Notes under the pieces: model-generated
The model's database searches: none
The model's input: only the letters and a program-made list of their open reading frames with translations
What the model was told of the DNA's origin: nothing
Origin: Variovorax sp. OV329
GTDB lineage: Bacteria; Pseudomonadota; Gammaproteobacteria; Burkholderiales; Burkholderiaceae_C
Direction of reading: 5' to 3'
DNA length: 64,000 bases
Assembly (NCBI RefSeq): GCF_900114785.1
Contig: NZ_FOUG01000005.1
Span: 1 to 64,000 of the forward strand
Translations under genes and position numbers: made by a program
Shown: positions 17,579 to 27,939 of the stretch, one piece after another
How positions within the stretch are numbered: position 1 is the stretch's first letter
Layout: each line of letters opens with the position of its first letter

Positions 17579-17779
17579 TCAGCCGTTCTTGGTGGGCAGC
17601 TCCGGAACGGTTGGCGGGTCGTGCTCCAGAGAGGCCACGTCCGTCTCCGGATCGTCCGGCGCGAGACCCGGGCTGCTGCCCAGCTTGCGCTCTGCCTTCT
17701 CGCGCAACTTGTCTTCCTTCTTCCGCTTCTTGGCCAGTTCCTTCTGGCGCTTCTCGTAGCCGTAATTGGGTGTAGCCAC
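17579..17779 (-). CDS. Small charged hypothetical protein, 66 aa
   Basis: A 66-aa protein starting at a GTG with an excellent AAGGAGAAG upstream. The first half is a lysine-rich helix (KRQKELAKKRKKEDKLREK, about residues 9-27); the second half is acidic and proline-rich (PDDPETDVASLEHDPP). I recall very similar short proteins in many Burkholderiales, none with a known function. The basic helix suggests nucleic-acid or ribosome contact, by inference. The longer frame to 17944 runs into metC and is rejected. Confidence 0.8.
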   Translation of the reverse strand: MATPNYGYEKRQKELAKKRKKEDKLREKAERKLGSSPGLAPDDPETDVASLEHDPPTVPELPTKNG

Positions 17780-17870
17780 AACTTCTCCTTGACAAACCGA
17801 TCGACGGCAACGCCCACAATGTAAGCGAAACGCGCTATGCCACGGCTCTTTTGTGGCCCGGCATGCCCCG

Positions 17871-19076
17871 TCAGTCCTCCTCGGCCAGGGTGGCCAGGGC
17901 CTGGTCCAGGTCGGCCTGCAGGTCTTCCACCGCCTCCAGGCCAATGGAGAAGCGCACCAGCGTGCCCTTGTACGGCCAGGGCGCGACCTTGGCGTCGCGC
18001 ATCAGGCCGATGTCGTAGGGCACCACCAGGCTGATCGGGCCGCCCCAGGAATAGCCCAGCCTGAAGAGCTTGAGCGCGTCGCAGAAGCCGTCGATCTGCT
18101 CGGTGCCATAGCGCTCGTCGAAGACCACGGAGAACAGCCCCGCCGCCGCGCCGTCCTCGCCGCACAGCGCACGCCAGTTCTCGTGGCCAGGGGAGCCTTC
18201 GAGGGCCGGGTGCAGCACCTGGGCGATCTCGTCGCGCCGGGCCAGCCAGCGGGCCAGCACGCGGGCGCATTCGTCGTGCGCCCGGTAGCGCAGCGCGATA
18301 CTGGGCAGCGAGCGCATCACCTCCTGCACGTCGTCCACGCCCACGCCCAAACCCAGGCGCATGTGGGTCAGCTTGATCTTCAGGTGCAGCGCCGGGTCCT
18401 TGGTGACCACGCTGCCCATCAGCACGTCGCCGCCGCCGCTGGGGTACTTGGTCAGGGCCTGCACCGAGATGTCCACGCCCTCTCCATCGCCTTCCAGGTC
18501 GAAGGGCTTGAAGGCCAGGCCCGTGCCCCAGGTGTTGTCCAGGGCGCTCGTCACGCCGCGCCCGCGGCACACGCGCGCCAGCGCAGGCAGGTCAGGGAAC
18601 TCCATGGTCACCGAGCCGGGCGCCTCCACCCACACCAGGCGGGTTCTGTCGTTGATCTTCTCGGCCAGGTCGGCCGGGTTCATCGAGTCGTACAGGCGGT
18701 GCGTGATGCCGAAGTTCGCCAGTTCGCCGGCCGCCAGTGCCTTGTTGGGGCCATAGGCGTTGTCGGGAATCAGCACTTCGTCGCCGGTCTTGAGCAGCGC
18801 CAGCGAGACCAGCGAGATCGCCGCCAGCCCGCTGGGCGCCAGCAGGCATTCGCTGCCGTCTTCCAGGTCCGCCAGCCGCTCCTCCAGCATGAAGGTGGTG
18901 GGCGTGCCGTGCAGGCCGTAGGTGTAGCCGGCCTTGCTGCGCCAGTCGCGTGCCCGCATGGCGGCCACGTCGGCGAAGAACACGGTGGAGGCCTTGTAGA
19001 CCCCCGGCTGCGGCGCGCCGAAGCGCTCTGGCGGCTTGTAGGGGTGGTGGATCAGCTGGGTGATGGGCTTGCTCAT
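17871..19076 (-). CDS. metC: Cystathionine beta-lyase
   Basis: A 401-aa PLP enzyme of the Cys/Met metabolism family, cleaving cystathionine to homocysteine, pyruvate and ammonia in methionine synthesis. The PLP lysine is Lys210 (SVQALTKYPSGG), the ring-nitrogen Asp is Asp180 (SALDNTWGTG), and YTYGLHGTPTT near 51 is the family substrate-side motif. The sequence follows the MetC rather than the MetB branch (LGYSWGGPISLV). Length is normal. It is divergent from an AraC-type regulator gene with only 33 bases between start codons, so that regulator may control it. Confidence 0.9.
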   Translation of the reverse strand: MSKPITQLIHHPYKPPERFGAPQPGVYKASTVFFADVAAMRARDWRSKAGYTYGLHGTPTTFMLEERLADLEDGSECLLAPSGLAAISLVSLALLKTGDEVLIPDNAYGPNKALAAGELANFGITHRLYDSMNPADLAEKINDRTRLVWVEAPGSVTMEFPDLPALARVCRGRGVTSALDNTWGTGLAFKPFDLEGDGEGVDISVQALTKYPSGGGDVLMGSVVTKDPALHLKIKLTHMRLGLGVGVDDVQEVMRSLPSIALRYRAHDECARVLARWLARRDEIAQVLHPALEGSPGHENWRALCGEDGAAAGLFSVVFDERYGTEQIDGFCDALKLFRLGYSWGGPISLVVPYDIGLMRDAKVAPWPYKGTLVRFSIGLEAVEDLQADLDQALATLAEED

Positions 19077-19109
19077 GACGCGATGCTAGCTCGCGCGCAG
19101 AATGCCGCC

Positions 19110-19937
19110 ATGCAGCTCCTACGCGAACGCCCTCGCCTGGCCCGCCTGCGCCCTTTCGTGCAGATGCTGTGGGCGAGCGTTCCGGAGCCCGAAGAAGCTC
19201 CGCGGCCGGGTGCTCGCGAGCATGTGCTGCCCACGGGGGCGATGCACCTGGTGTTCCGGCTGTCGGGGCCGCAGCTGCGGATTTTCGACGGACTAGATGA
19301 TGCGGCTGGCCACAGCGTGGGCCATGCCCTGGTGGGCGGAGCGCGCGAGCGCTTCTACGTGCGCGACGTTTCGCAGCCCTGTGCCTCGGTGGGCGCGCTC
19401 CTGCATCCCGGCGTGGCCCTGCCCCTGCTCGGTGCACCGGAAGACGCCCTGGCCGGCGGACACTTTGCCCTGGACGCGCTGTGGGGCTTGCGGGCGGGGC
19501 TGGCATTGGAGCGCCTGCAGGAAGCACCCAGCCTGGAATCGCGCCTCGATGTCTTCGAGGCCCTGTTGCTGCAGCGCCTGGGCGACCGCCTGCACGGACT
19601 GCATCCGGCCGTGGCGCAATCGCTGGCGCCGCTGCGCCTGGGCGCACGGCCCGTGCGCGAGCTGGCGTCACTGAGCGGCTACAGCCACAAGCGCTTCATC
19701 GCCCTCTTTCGCGGCGCCACCGGCCTGGCGCCGAAGACCTATGCGCGCGTGCATCGCCTGGGCCGCGTGCTGGGCCTGGCGGCCGACCCGGCGCTGGGCT
19801 GGGCCGACATCGCGCACGAGGCAGGCTTTGCCGACCAGTCGCACCTGACGCGCGAGTTCGGCGAAATCGCCGGCCTGTCGCCGCGGGCCTGGCGGCTTGC
19901 GGCCGCGGGCGGCGCCCCACGGCATGTGCCGCGCTAG
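19110..19937 (+). CDS. AraC family transcriptional regulator
   Basis: A 275-aa regulator. The N-terminal part has the beta-rich pattern of an AraC-type ligand domain (HVLPTGAMHLVFRLSG). The C-terminal 90 residues hold the double helix-turn-helix: RELASLSGYSHKRFIALFRGATG, then WADIAHEAGFADQSHLTREFGEIAGLSPRAWR. The PTGAMHLVFRL start matches a subgroup often annotated with DUF6597. The ATG at 19110 was chosen because the upstream frame lies within metC on the other strand. The 33-base divergent spacer suggests it autoregulates or controls metC; its ligand is unknown. Confidence 0.87.
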   Translation: MQLLRERPRLARLRPFVQMLWASVPEPEEAPRPGAREHVLPTGAMHLVFRLSGPQLRIFDGLDDAAGHSVGHALVGGARERFYVRDVSQPCASVGALLHPGVALPLLGAPEDALAGGHFALDALWGLRAGLALERLQEAPSLESRLDVFEALLLQRLGDRLHGLHPAVAQSLAPLRLGARPVRELASLSGYSHKRFIALFRGATGLAPKTYARVHRLGRVLGLAADPALGWADIAHEAGFADQSHLTREFGEIAGLSPRAWRLAAAGGAPRHVPR

Positions 19938-20027
19938 CCGCCGGCCAGTTCAATTTCGTACAAGACGCCACGGAGGCCGCCTGCCCACAATGGCGCCATC
20001 CCGTCGATCACTTGAAGGAATGCGCGA

Positions 20028-20468
20028 ATGGCAACCCAGGAGATGTACCCCTACCTCTGCGTGTCCGACGGCCAGGCGGCCGTCGAGTTCTACACGCAGG
20101 TCTTCGGCATGACCGAGAAATTCCGCCTCACCGAGCCCGGCGGGCGCCTCGGGCACGTGGAGCTGGAATTCGGCACCAGCATCCTCATGGTGTGCGAGGA
20201 GTTTCCGGAATACGGCATTCGCAGCCCCAAGTCCCTGGGCGGCACCGCCGTCACCGTGCACCTGCACGTGGACAACGCCGACGAGATCGTCGAGCGGGCC
20301 CTGGCGCGCGGCGCCACCCTCCACATGCCGCTGACCAACCATTTCTACGGCGAACGCTCGGGCAGCTTCTTCGACCCCTTCGGCCACCGCTGGAACGTCG
20401 GCCATCACATCGAGGACGTGACAACCGAGGAAATGCAGCGGCGCTACGACGAGAACCCCGACGGCTGA
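20028..20468 (+). CDS. VOC superfamily (glyoxalase-like) protein
   Basis: A 146-aa protein of the PhnB-like vicinal-oxygen-chelate group. It has paired beta-alpha-beta-beta-beta modules: YLCVSDGQAAVEFYTQVFGM in the first and VTVHLHVDNADEIVERALARGA in the second, ending in the FFDPFGHRWNVGHH signature. The His/Glu metal sites are only partly clear, so activity (glyoxalase, dioxygenase or binding) cannot be stated. A terminator follows within 20 bases, so the gene looks monocistronic. Confidence 0.85.
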   Translation: MATQEMYPYLCVSDGQAAVEFYTQVFGMTEKFRLTEPGGRLGHVELEFGTSILMVCEEFPEYGIRSPKSLGGTAVTVHLHVDNADEIVERALARGATLHMPLTNHFYGERSGSFFDPFGHRWNVGHHIEDVTTEEMQRRYDENPDG

Positions 20469-20486
20469 GTCGCCGCTCCATGAAAA

Positions 20487-20509
20487 AAGGCGCGGACCTG
20501 CCGCGCCTT
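20487..20509. terminator. Bidirectional intrinsic terminator
   Basis: AAGGCGCGG (20487-20495) pairs with CCGCGCCTT (20501-20509) over a 5-base loop. On the minus strand it is followed by a run of T residues (20488-20483), giving a standard terminator for the long minus-strand block ending at 20535; on the plus strand it closes the VOC gene. Confidence 0.75.
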
Positions 20510-20534
20510 CTTCAGCCTTGCACGCGATGCGCGC

Positions 20535-21059
20535 TCAGACCGACCACTTCTCGATCAGCTTCTCCGGGCGCAGCGAGTCGTAGGACTCGAAGGGCTGGTG
20601 GATCCAGGGGTTGGTGGGCAGCTCTTCCACCGAGTAGTCGGCGGTGAAGGTCGACAGGCCCTTGGTCCACAGCACCGCGGTGCGCAGCTCGGTGATGGGC
20701 TTGTACTTGGTGCGCAGCAACTCGACCACGGCGTTGAGCGTGTGGCCCGAATCGGCCAGGTCGTCCACCAGCAGCACGCGCCCGGCGATCTCGCCCTTGG
20801 GCGTGGTGATGTAGTGGGCGATGTCCAGGTGGCCCTGCACCGTGCCGGCCTCGGCGCGGTAGGAGCTGGTGGACATGATGGCCAGCGGCTTGTCGAAGAT
20901 GCGCGAGAGCACATCGCCCGGACGCATGCCGCCGCGCGCCAGGCACAGGATGTTGTCGAACTCCCAGCCCGATTGGTGCACCTTGATGGCGAGCTTCTCG
21001 ATCAGGTTGTTGTATTCGTCGTGGCTAACGTAGAGGTGCTTGCCGTCTTCGGTCAACAT
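20535..21059 (-). CDS. Phosphoribosyltransferase (xanthine/hypoxanthine type)
   Basis: A 174-aa type I phosphoribosyltransferase. The PRPP loop VLLVDDLADSGHTL (95-108) with Asp99/Asp100 and the N-terminal ILCLARGGMRPGDVLS fold are diagnostic. Such enzymes salvage hypoxanthine, guanine or xanthine to nucleotides. The C-terminal NPWIHQPFESYD segment resembles the Gpt/HGPRT base-binding hood, so a purine-salvage role fits, and purA lies immediately upstream. Exact base specificity cannot be read by eye. It is the last gene of the minus-strand block, before a strong terminator. Confidence 0.87.
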   Translation of the reverse strand: MLTEDGKHLYVSHDEYNNLIEKLAIKVHQSGWEFDNILCLARGGMRPGDVLSRIFDKPLAIMSTSSYRAEAGTVQGHLDIAHYITTPKGEIAGRVLLVDDLADSGHTLNAVVELLRTKYKPITELRTAVLWTKGLSTFTADYSVEELPTNPWIHQPFESYDSLRPEKLIEKWSV

Positions 21060-21102
21060 GTTGGTGGGACTCCAGGTGGGGTTTCTGCTCGGGGCGGCTG
21101 AC

Positions 21103-23612
<2,510 letters not shown>

Positions 23613-23724
23613 GTGGAGGCAGAGGAACAAATGTCCCGGGCTGTTAAAACAGGGATTTTACAGGCCTCGTTACACCTGCCGGCGAAGCGCCGCACAAGTC
23701 CCGCGAAGCGGCGTGCCGCTTCGC

Positions 23725-23913
23725 CTAGCCGATGAGCCAGAGAAGCAGCAATCCAAAGACGATGCTGCACAGGCCGAAGAAGCGCAGCTGACCGTCGCGC
23801 AGCTGCAGCAGTTGCGAGAAGCCGCGCCGCCAGCTGCCCGGAGAAAGAAAGGGCAGCAGCCCTTCGATCACCAGCACCATGGCCAGCGCGCTCCAGAAGA
23901 CATCGCTGCTCAC
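23725..23913 (-). CDS. DUF2065 small membrane protein
   Basis: A 62-aa inner-membrane protein with two hydrophobic segments (about residues 5-24 and 44-61) separated by a basic loop (PGSWRRGFSQLLQLRDGQ). It matches DUF2065 (YjeT-like). It follows hflC directly, as in many beta- and gammaproteobacteria, which suggests a link to the HflKC-FtsH membrane protease complex, but no activity is known. Confidence 0.88.
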   Translation of the reverse strand: MSSDVFWSALAMVLVIEGLLPFLSPGSWRRGFSQLLQLRDGQLRFFGLCSIVFGLLLLWLIG

Positions 23914-23947
23914 GCCGGTTCAGCCCTGGGACTGGAAAACGCGGCCC

Positions 23948-24853
23948 TCAGCGACGCGGCGCCGGGGTCGTGCTCGAGCCCGAGCCCTGCATGGCCCGGA
24001 AGAAGTCGCTGTTGGACGGGTCCAGCACCATCACGTCGCTCTTCTTGTTGAAGCTCTGCTTGTAGGCCTCGAGACTGCGGTAGAACTGGGCGAACTGAGC
24101 GTCGCGGCCGAAGGCGTCGGCATAGATGCCGGCGGCCTGCGCGTCGCCCTGGCCCTTGACGACCTGCGCATCGCGGTAGGCGTTGGCCACGATCACCTCG
24201 CGCTGGCGGTCGGCGTCGGCGCGGATCTTCTCGCCCTCTGCGATACCGGTCGAGCGCAACTCATTCGCCACGCGCTTGCGCTCGGCCTCCATGCGGCGAT
24301 AGACCGATTCGGTGATGGCCTCCACGTAGTCCACGCGCGTGATGCGCACGTCGACGACGTCGATGCCCCAGGGCTTGGCACCCTTGACCTGGGCGAGCAC
24401 TTCGCGCTTGACGTCGTTCATCAACTCTTCGCGGCGCACGGAGATCAGGTCGCGCACGGTGCGCTTGTTGATGTTCTCCTGGAAGGCGTTGCGCACCACC
24501 CGGTTGAGCTGGTTGGCGCCTGCGTTCTCGTCCAGGCCGACGTTGCGGATGTACTCCGACGGGTTGGTGATGCGCCAGCGCACGTACCAGTCGATGACCA
24601 CGCGCTGCTTTTCGGCCGTGAGCATGGGCTCGGTGTCCAGGCTGGCCAGCGTGAGCAGGCGCTTGTCGATGTACGACACGTTCTGGAACGGCGGCGGCAG
24701 CTTGAAGTTGAGGCCGGGCTCGGTGATGACTTCCTTGATCTGCCCCAGGGCGTAGACCACGCCGAACTGCCGCTGGTCGACCACGAAGAGCGTCGAACTC
24801 AGGAGCATGAGTGCGATGAGGAAGGAGGTGGCGATGAATCCGATTCTGTTCAT
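23948..24853 (-). CDS. hflC: HflC, SPFH-domain partner of FtsH
   Basis: A 301-aa membrane protein with one N-terminal anchor (FIATSFLIALMLLSSTLFVV) and a periplasm-facing SPFH/band-7 domain (QRQFGVVYALGQIKEV, RVVIDWYVRWRI), followed by a long coiled coil (AERKRVANELRS, DADRQREVIVANAYRD). With HflK it forms the cage around FtsH that moderates membrane-protein proteolysis. It is 29 bases downstream of hflK, consistent with stoichiometric expression. Confidence 0.95.
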   Translation of the reverse strand: MNRIGFIATSFLIALMLLSSTLFVVDQRQFGVVYALGQIKEVITEPGLNFKLPPPFQNVSYIDKRLLTLASLDTEPMLTAEKQRVVIDWYVRWRITNPSEYIRNVGLDENAGANQLNRVVRNAFQENINKRTVRDLISVRREELMNDVKREVLAQVKGAKPWGIDVVDVRITRVDYVEAITESVYRRMEAERKRVANELRSTGIAEGEKIRADADRQREVIVANAYRDAQVVKGQGDAQAAGIYADAFGRDAQFAQFYRSLEAYKQSFNKKSDVMVLDPSNSDFFRAMQGSGSSTTPAPRR

Positions 24854-24882
24854 GTCAGGCTTTTCTTCTTCTGCTTGTGGCC

Positions 24883-26256
24883 TCAGCGCGCGTCACGGTC
24901 GCGCGAGCGTCCGTCTCGTGCCCGCGGATCACCGCCACCCGGCGCCACCAGCGAGGACTGCGGCGGCGCGGTGCCGGCCACGCTGGCCGGCGGCGCATCG
25001 GCTGGGGCACCCACGCCCGCTGCCACGCCGCCCGATGCCTGCATCAGCTTGTCCAGCGGCAGGTAAAGCAGGTTGGAGCCCTGCTTCGAATCGACCAGCA
25101 CCTTGCTGGTGTTGCTGTAGATCTGCTGCATGGCGTCCACGTACATGCGGTCGCGCGTGACCTGCGGCGCCTTCTGGTACTCGGCCAGCACCTGGCCGAA
25201 GCGCTGCCCGTCACCCTGTGCCTGGGCCACGATGCGGGCCTTGTAGGCTTCGGACTCTTCCTTCAGGCGCGAGGCGGTACCGGTGGCGCGGGGCACCACG
25301 TCGTTGGCGTAGGCCTGGGCCTCGTTCTTGGCGCGCTCGCGCTCCTGGCCGGCCTTGAGCACGTCGTCGAAGGCCGCCTGCACCTGCTCGGGCGGGCGCA
25401 CCCCACCCTGCTGCAGGTTGATGCCCACCACTTCCACGCCCACCTTGTAGCGGTCGAGGATGTTCTGCATCAGGTTGCGCACGCGCGGCGCGATCTGGTC
25501 GCGCTCCTCGGCCAGGGCGGCGTCCATGCGCATCTTGCCCACCACCTCGCGCACGGCGGTCTCGGCCACCTGCACCACGGTGTCGGCGGGCGTCTTGCTC
25601 TCGTAGAGCCAGGCACGCGCGTCGCTCAGGCGGTACTGCACGGCGAACTTGATCTCGACGATGTTCTCGTCCTCGGTGAGCATGGCCGACTCGCGCAGGC
25701 CGGTGGAACGCACGATGCTGTCGCGGCCCACGTCGGTCGATCGGATCTGAGTCACCACCACGATCTCGTGGCGCTGGATGGGGTACGGCAGGCGCCAGTT
25801 GAAGCCGGCACCCACGGTGGTCTTGTAGCGGCCGAACTGGGTGATGACCGCCTGCGAGCCTTCCTGCACGATGAAGAAGCCCGTGCCCAGCCAGATCAGC
25901 AGGGCCACCACGGCCACCAGGCCCAGGCCGAAGCCCGCGTTCTTCATGTCGGGCTTGAAGCCGCCGTTGCCGCCATTGCCGCCCGAGGGCTGCTGGTTTC
26001 CGCCGCGGCCGCCGCCGAACAGGCCGCCCAGCTTGCGGTTGAAATCGCGCCAGAGTTCGTCCAGGTCGGGCGGACCCTGGTTGGAGCCCTGGCCGCGCGG
26101 GCGCTCCGGCTGCGCGGGAGGACGACCCGGAGGCTCATCGGGCCGTTGGCCGGCGGGGCGGTCTCCCTCGGAGCCGCCCTCGTCACCGCGGCCCCAGCGG
26201 CCATCGTTCAGATTGAACATGCCGCGGAAACGACCCCACAGTGGCTTTGCAATCAT
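24883..26256 (-). CDS. hflK: HflK, SPFH-domain partner of FtsH
   Basis: A 457-aa protein. The cytosolic N-terminus is Gly/Pro/Arg-rich and disordered (about 1-100). A membrane anchor follows (GLGLVAVVALLIWLGTGFFIV), then the SPFH domain (FGRYKTTVGAGFNWRLPYPI) and a coiled coil ending near residue 400. The final Ala/Gly/Arg tail includes DGRSRDRDAR. It assembles with HflC around FtsH. Start at 26256 is supported by the purine-rich GAAGAAAAGAAG just upstream; an internal ATG at 26220 is weaker. It lies 49 bases after hflX. Confidence 0.94.
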   Translation of the reverse strand: MIAKPLWGRFRGMFNLNDGRWGRGDEGGSEGDRPAGQRPDEPPGRPPAQPERPRGQGSNQGPPDLDELWRDFNRKLGGLFGGGRGGNQQPSGGNGGNGGFKPDMKNAGFGLGLVAVVALLIWLGTGFFIVQEGSQAVITQFGRYKTTVGAGFNWRLPYPIQRHEIVVVTQIRSTDVGRDSIVRSTGLRESAMLTEDENIVEIKFAVQYRLSDARAWLYESKTPADTVVQVAETAVREVVGKMRMDAALAEERDQIAPRVRNLMQNILDRYKVGVEVVGINLQQGGVRPPEQVQAAFDDVLKAGQERERAKNEAQAYANDVVPRATGTASRLKEESEAYKARIVAQAQGDGQRFGQVLAEYQKAPQVTRDRMYVDAMQQIYSNTSKVLVDSKQGSNLLYLPLDKLMQASGGVAAGVGAPADAPPASVAGTAPPQSSLVAPGGGDPRARDGRSRDRDAR

Positions 26257-26305
26257 TCGCTTCTTTTCTTCTCTTGAGGAATTTCAGTGGCGCCGATTGT
26301 GCCAA

Positions 26306-27478
26306 TCAATGAACGGCCCCATGCAAAGGCGCAGTGTCCGCAAGGGGCATCGCCGCCTGCGAGCCGGCCCGGGCGCGCTCGGCCAGCCGCTCGCGCAGCG
26401 CCGGCAGGCCCTCGCCGGTACGGGCACTGAGGAAGACGCGCTCGACCTGGGTGCCGTCGACCTCCACCGAATCGGCCGGGCGCACCGGGCGCTGGGCGGG
26501 ATCGATGGCGTCGAGCTTGTTGAAGACCAGCAGCTGCGGGATGGCCCCCGCGCCGATTTCCTGCAGCACGCTCTGCACCTCGGCCATCTGCTCGGGATGA
26601 TGCGGGTTGGAAGCATCCACCACGTGCAGCAGCAGGTCGGCGTCCACCGCCTCCTGCAGCGTGGCCTTGAAGGCGTCGACCAGGCCGTGCGGCAGCTCGC
26701 GGATGAAGCCCACCGTGTCGGAGATCGATGCCTGCCCCGCTTCCTCGCCCAGGTACAGGTGGCGCGTGGTGGTGTCCAGGGTGGCGAAGAGCTGGTCGGC
26801 CGCATAGGCGCGGGCCTTCACCATGGCATTGAACAGCGAGGACTTCCCGGCGTTGGTGTAGCCCACCAGCGAGATCTTGAAGGTGCCGTGGCGCTCGCGC
26901 CGGCGCCGCTGGGTGCCGCGCTGGCGCTGCACCTTGAGCAGGCGCTCGCGCGTGCGCTTGATGGCCTCGTTGATCATCCGGCGGTCCAGCTCGATCTGGG
27001 TTTCGCCAGGACCGCCGCGGGTGCCGATGCCGCCGCGCTGGCGCTCCAGGTGGGACCACCGTCGCACGAGGCGGGTGCTGAGGTACTGAAGGCGCGCCAG
27101 TTCGACCTGCAGCTTGCCCTCGTGGCTTCGCGCTCGCTGCGCGAAGATCTCCAGGATGAGGAAGGTGCGGTCGTAGACGGCCACGCCGATGGCCCGCTCG
27201 AGGTTGCGCTGCTGGGCGGGGCTCAGGGCCTGGTCGAAGATGACTTCGCTGGCGCCGTGCATCTGGGCCAGCTCGCGGATCTCGTCCGCCTTGCCACTGC
27301 CCACGAACAGGGCGGCGTCGGGTGCCTTGCGCTTGCAGGTGAGCCGCTCCGCCGGCGTCAGGCCGGCGGTCTGGGCGAGCAAGCCCAATTCTTCGAGCTC
27401 GCTGTCGAAATGCGGGAGACCGAAATCGACGCCGACGAGGATCGCGGCGCCTTCTTGTTGAGGTGTGTTTTCAGACAA
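26306..27478 (-). CDS. hflX: GTPase HflX
   Basis: A 390-aa ribosome-associated GTPase that splits stalled 70S ribosomes under stress. The N-terminal HflX domain (FVGSGKADEIRELA, QRNLERAIGVAVYDRTFLIL) and the GIGTRGGPGETQIELDRR glycine-rich linker near 150 precede the G domain. G1 is GYTNAGKSS (206-214), G3 DTVGF, and G4 NKLD near 317. Located between hfq and hflK, the classical hfq-hflX-hflK-hflC order. A hairpin at 27503-27530 lies in the hfq-hflX junction. Confidence 0.95.
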   Translation of the reverse strand: MSENTPQQEGAAILVGVDFGLPHFDSELEELGLLAQTAGLTPAERLTCKRKAPDAALFVGSGKADEIRELAQMHGASEVIFDQALSPAQQRNLERAIGVAVYDRTFLILEIFAQRARSHEGKLQVELARLQYLSTRLVRRWSHLERQRGGIGTRGGPGETQIELDRRMINEAIKRTRERLLKVQRQRGTQRRRRERHGTFKISLVGYTNAGKSSLFNAMVKARAYAADQLFATLDTTTRHLYLGEEAGQASISDTVGFIRELPHGLVDAFKATLQEAVDADLLLHVVDASNPHHPEQMAEVQSVLQEIGAGAIPQLLVFNKLDAIDPAQRPVRPADSVEVDGTQVERVFLSARTGEGLPALRERLAERARAGSQAAMPLADTAPLHGAVH

Positions 27479-27502
27479 GCGGGGTAAGACCGTTCAAAGA
27501 AC

Positions 27503-27530
27503 GCGGCGCCCCTTTTTGCGAGGGCGCCGC
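27503..27530 (-). promoter_or_regulatory. Stem-loop in the hfq-hflX junction
   Basis: GCGGCGCCC (27503-27511) pairs with GGGCGCCGC (27522-27530) over a 10-base loop. It begins 11 bases after the hfq stop, with no U-run downstream. It may be a partial terminator or an RNA 3'-end stabiliser that lowers hflX expression relative to hfq. Confidence 0.55.
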
Positions 27531-27540
27531 GCCGTGCCGG

Positions 27541-27786
27541 TCAGGCGGCCGCGTCGTCGCTCTCGTTGGCCGAGAAGTTGACCGCGCGCCCTGGCACGAT
27601 GGTGGAGATTGCGTGCTTGTAGACCATCTGAGTCACCGTGTTGCGCAGGAGGACGACGTACTGGTCGAAGGACTCGATCTGGCCTTGCAGCTTGATGCCG
27701 TTGACCAGATAGATCGACACCGGCACGTGTTCACGGCGCAAGGTGTTCAGGAATGGGTCTTGAAGAAGCTGCCCTTTGTTGCTCAC
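27541..27786 (-). CDS. hfq: RNA chaperone Hfq
   Basis: An 81-aa hexameric Sm-like RNA chaperone for small-RNA regulation. The Sm1 motif ([25 protein letters not shown]) and Sm2 ([10 protein letters not shown]) are intact, and the proximal-face residues QLLQDPFLN are present. The GTG at 27786 gives the normal MSNKGQLLQ start and has GGAG 8 bases upstream. An in-frame TTG at 27804 would add six residues and is less likely. The C-terminal tail is short, as is usual in betaproteobacteria. Confidence 0.96.
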   Translation of the reverse strand: MSNKGQLLQDPFLNTLRREHVPVSIYLVNGIKLQGQIESFDQYVVLLRNTVTQMVYKHAISTIVPGRAVNFSANESDDAAA

Positions 27787-27939
27787 GATATTCTCCGTGT
27801 TCAAGAGGTTGTTGTTGGACGGGCAACCTTAACACAGGGTTTCCGCGGTGCAGCAGACCTTCCCAAAGGCCTTCGAAAAATAAAGTCACTCATCGCGCGG
27901 AACCTTCGCACTTGCGCCCGCACGTCGCCAGGCCCGCCG

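Noticed and set aside
17853..19937. A 694-codon frame ending as the AraC regulator
   Set aside because: Only the last 275 codons (from 19110) are conserved regulator; the upstream part is antisense to metC.
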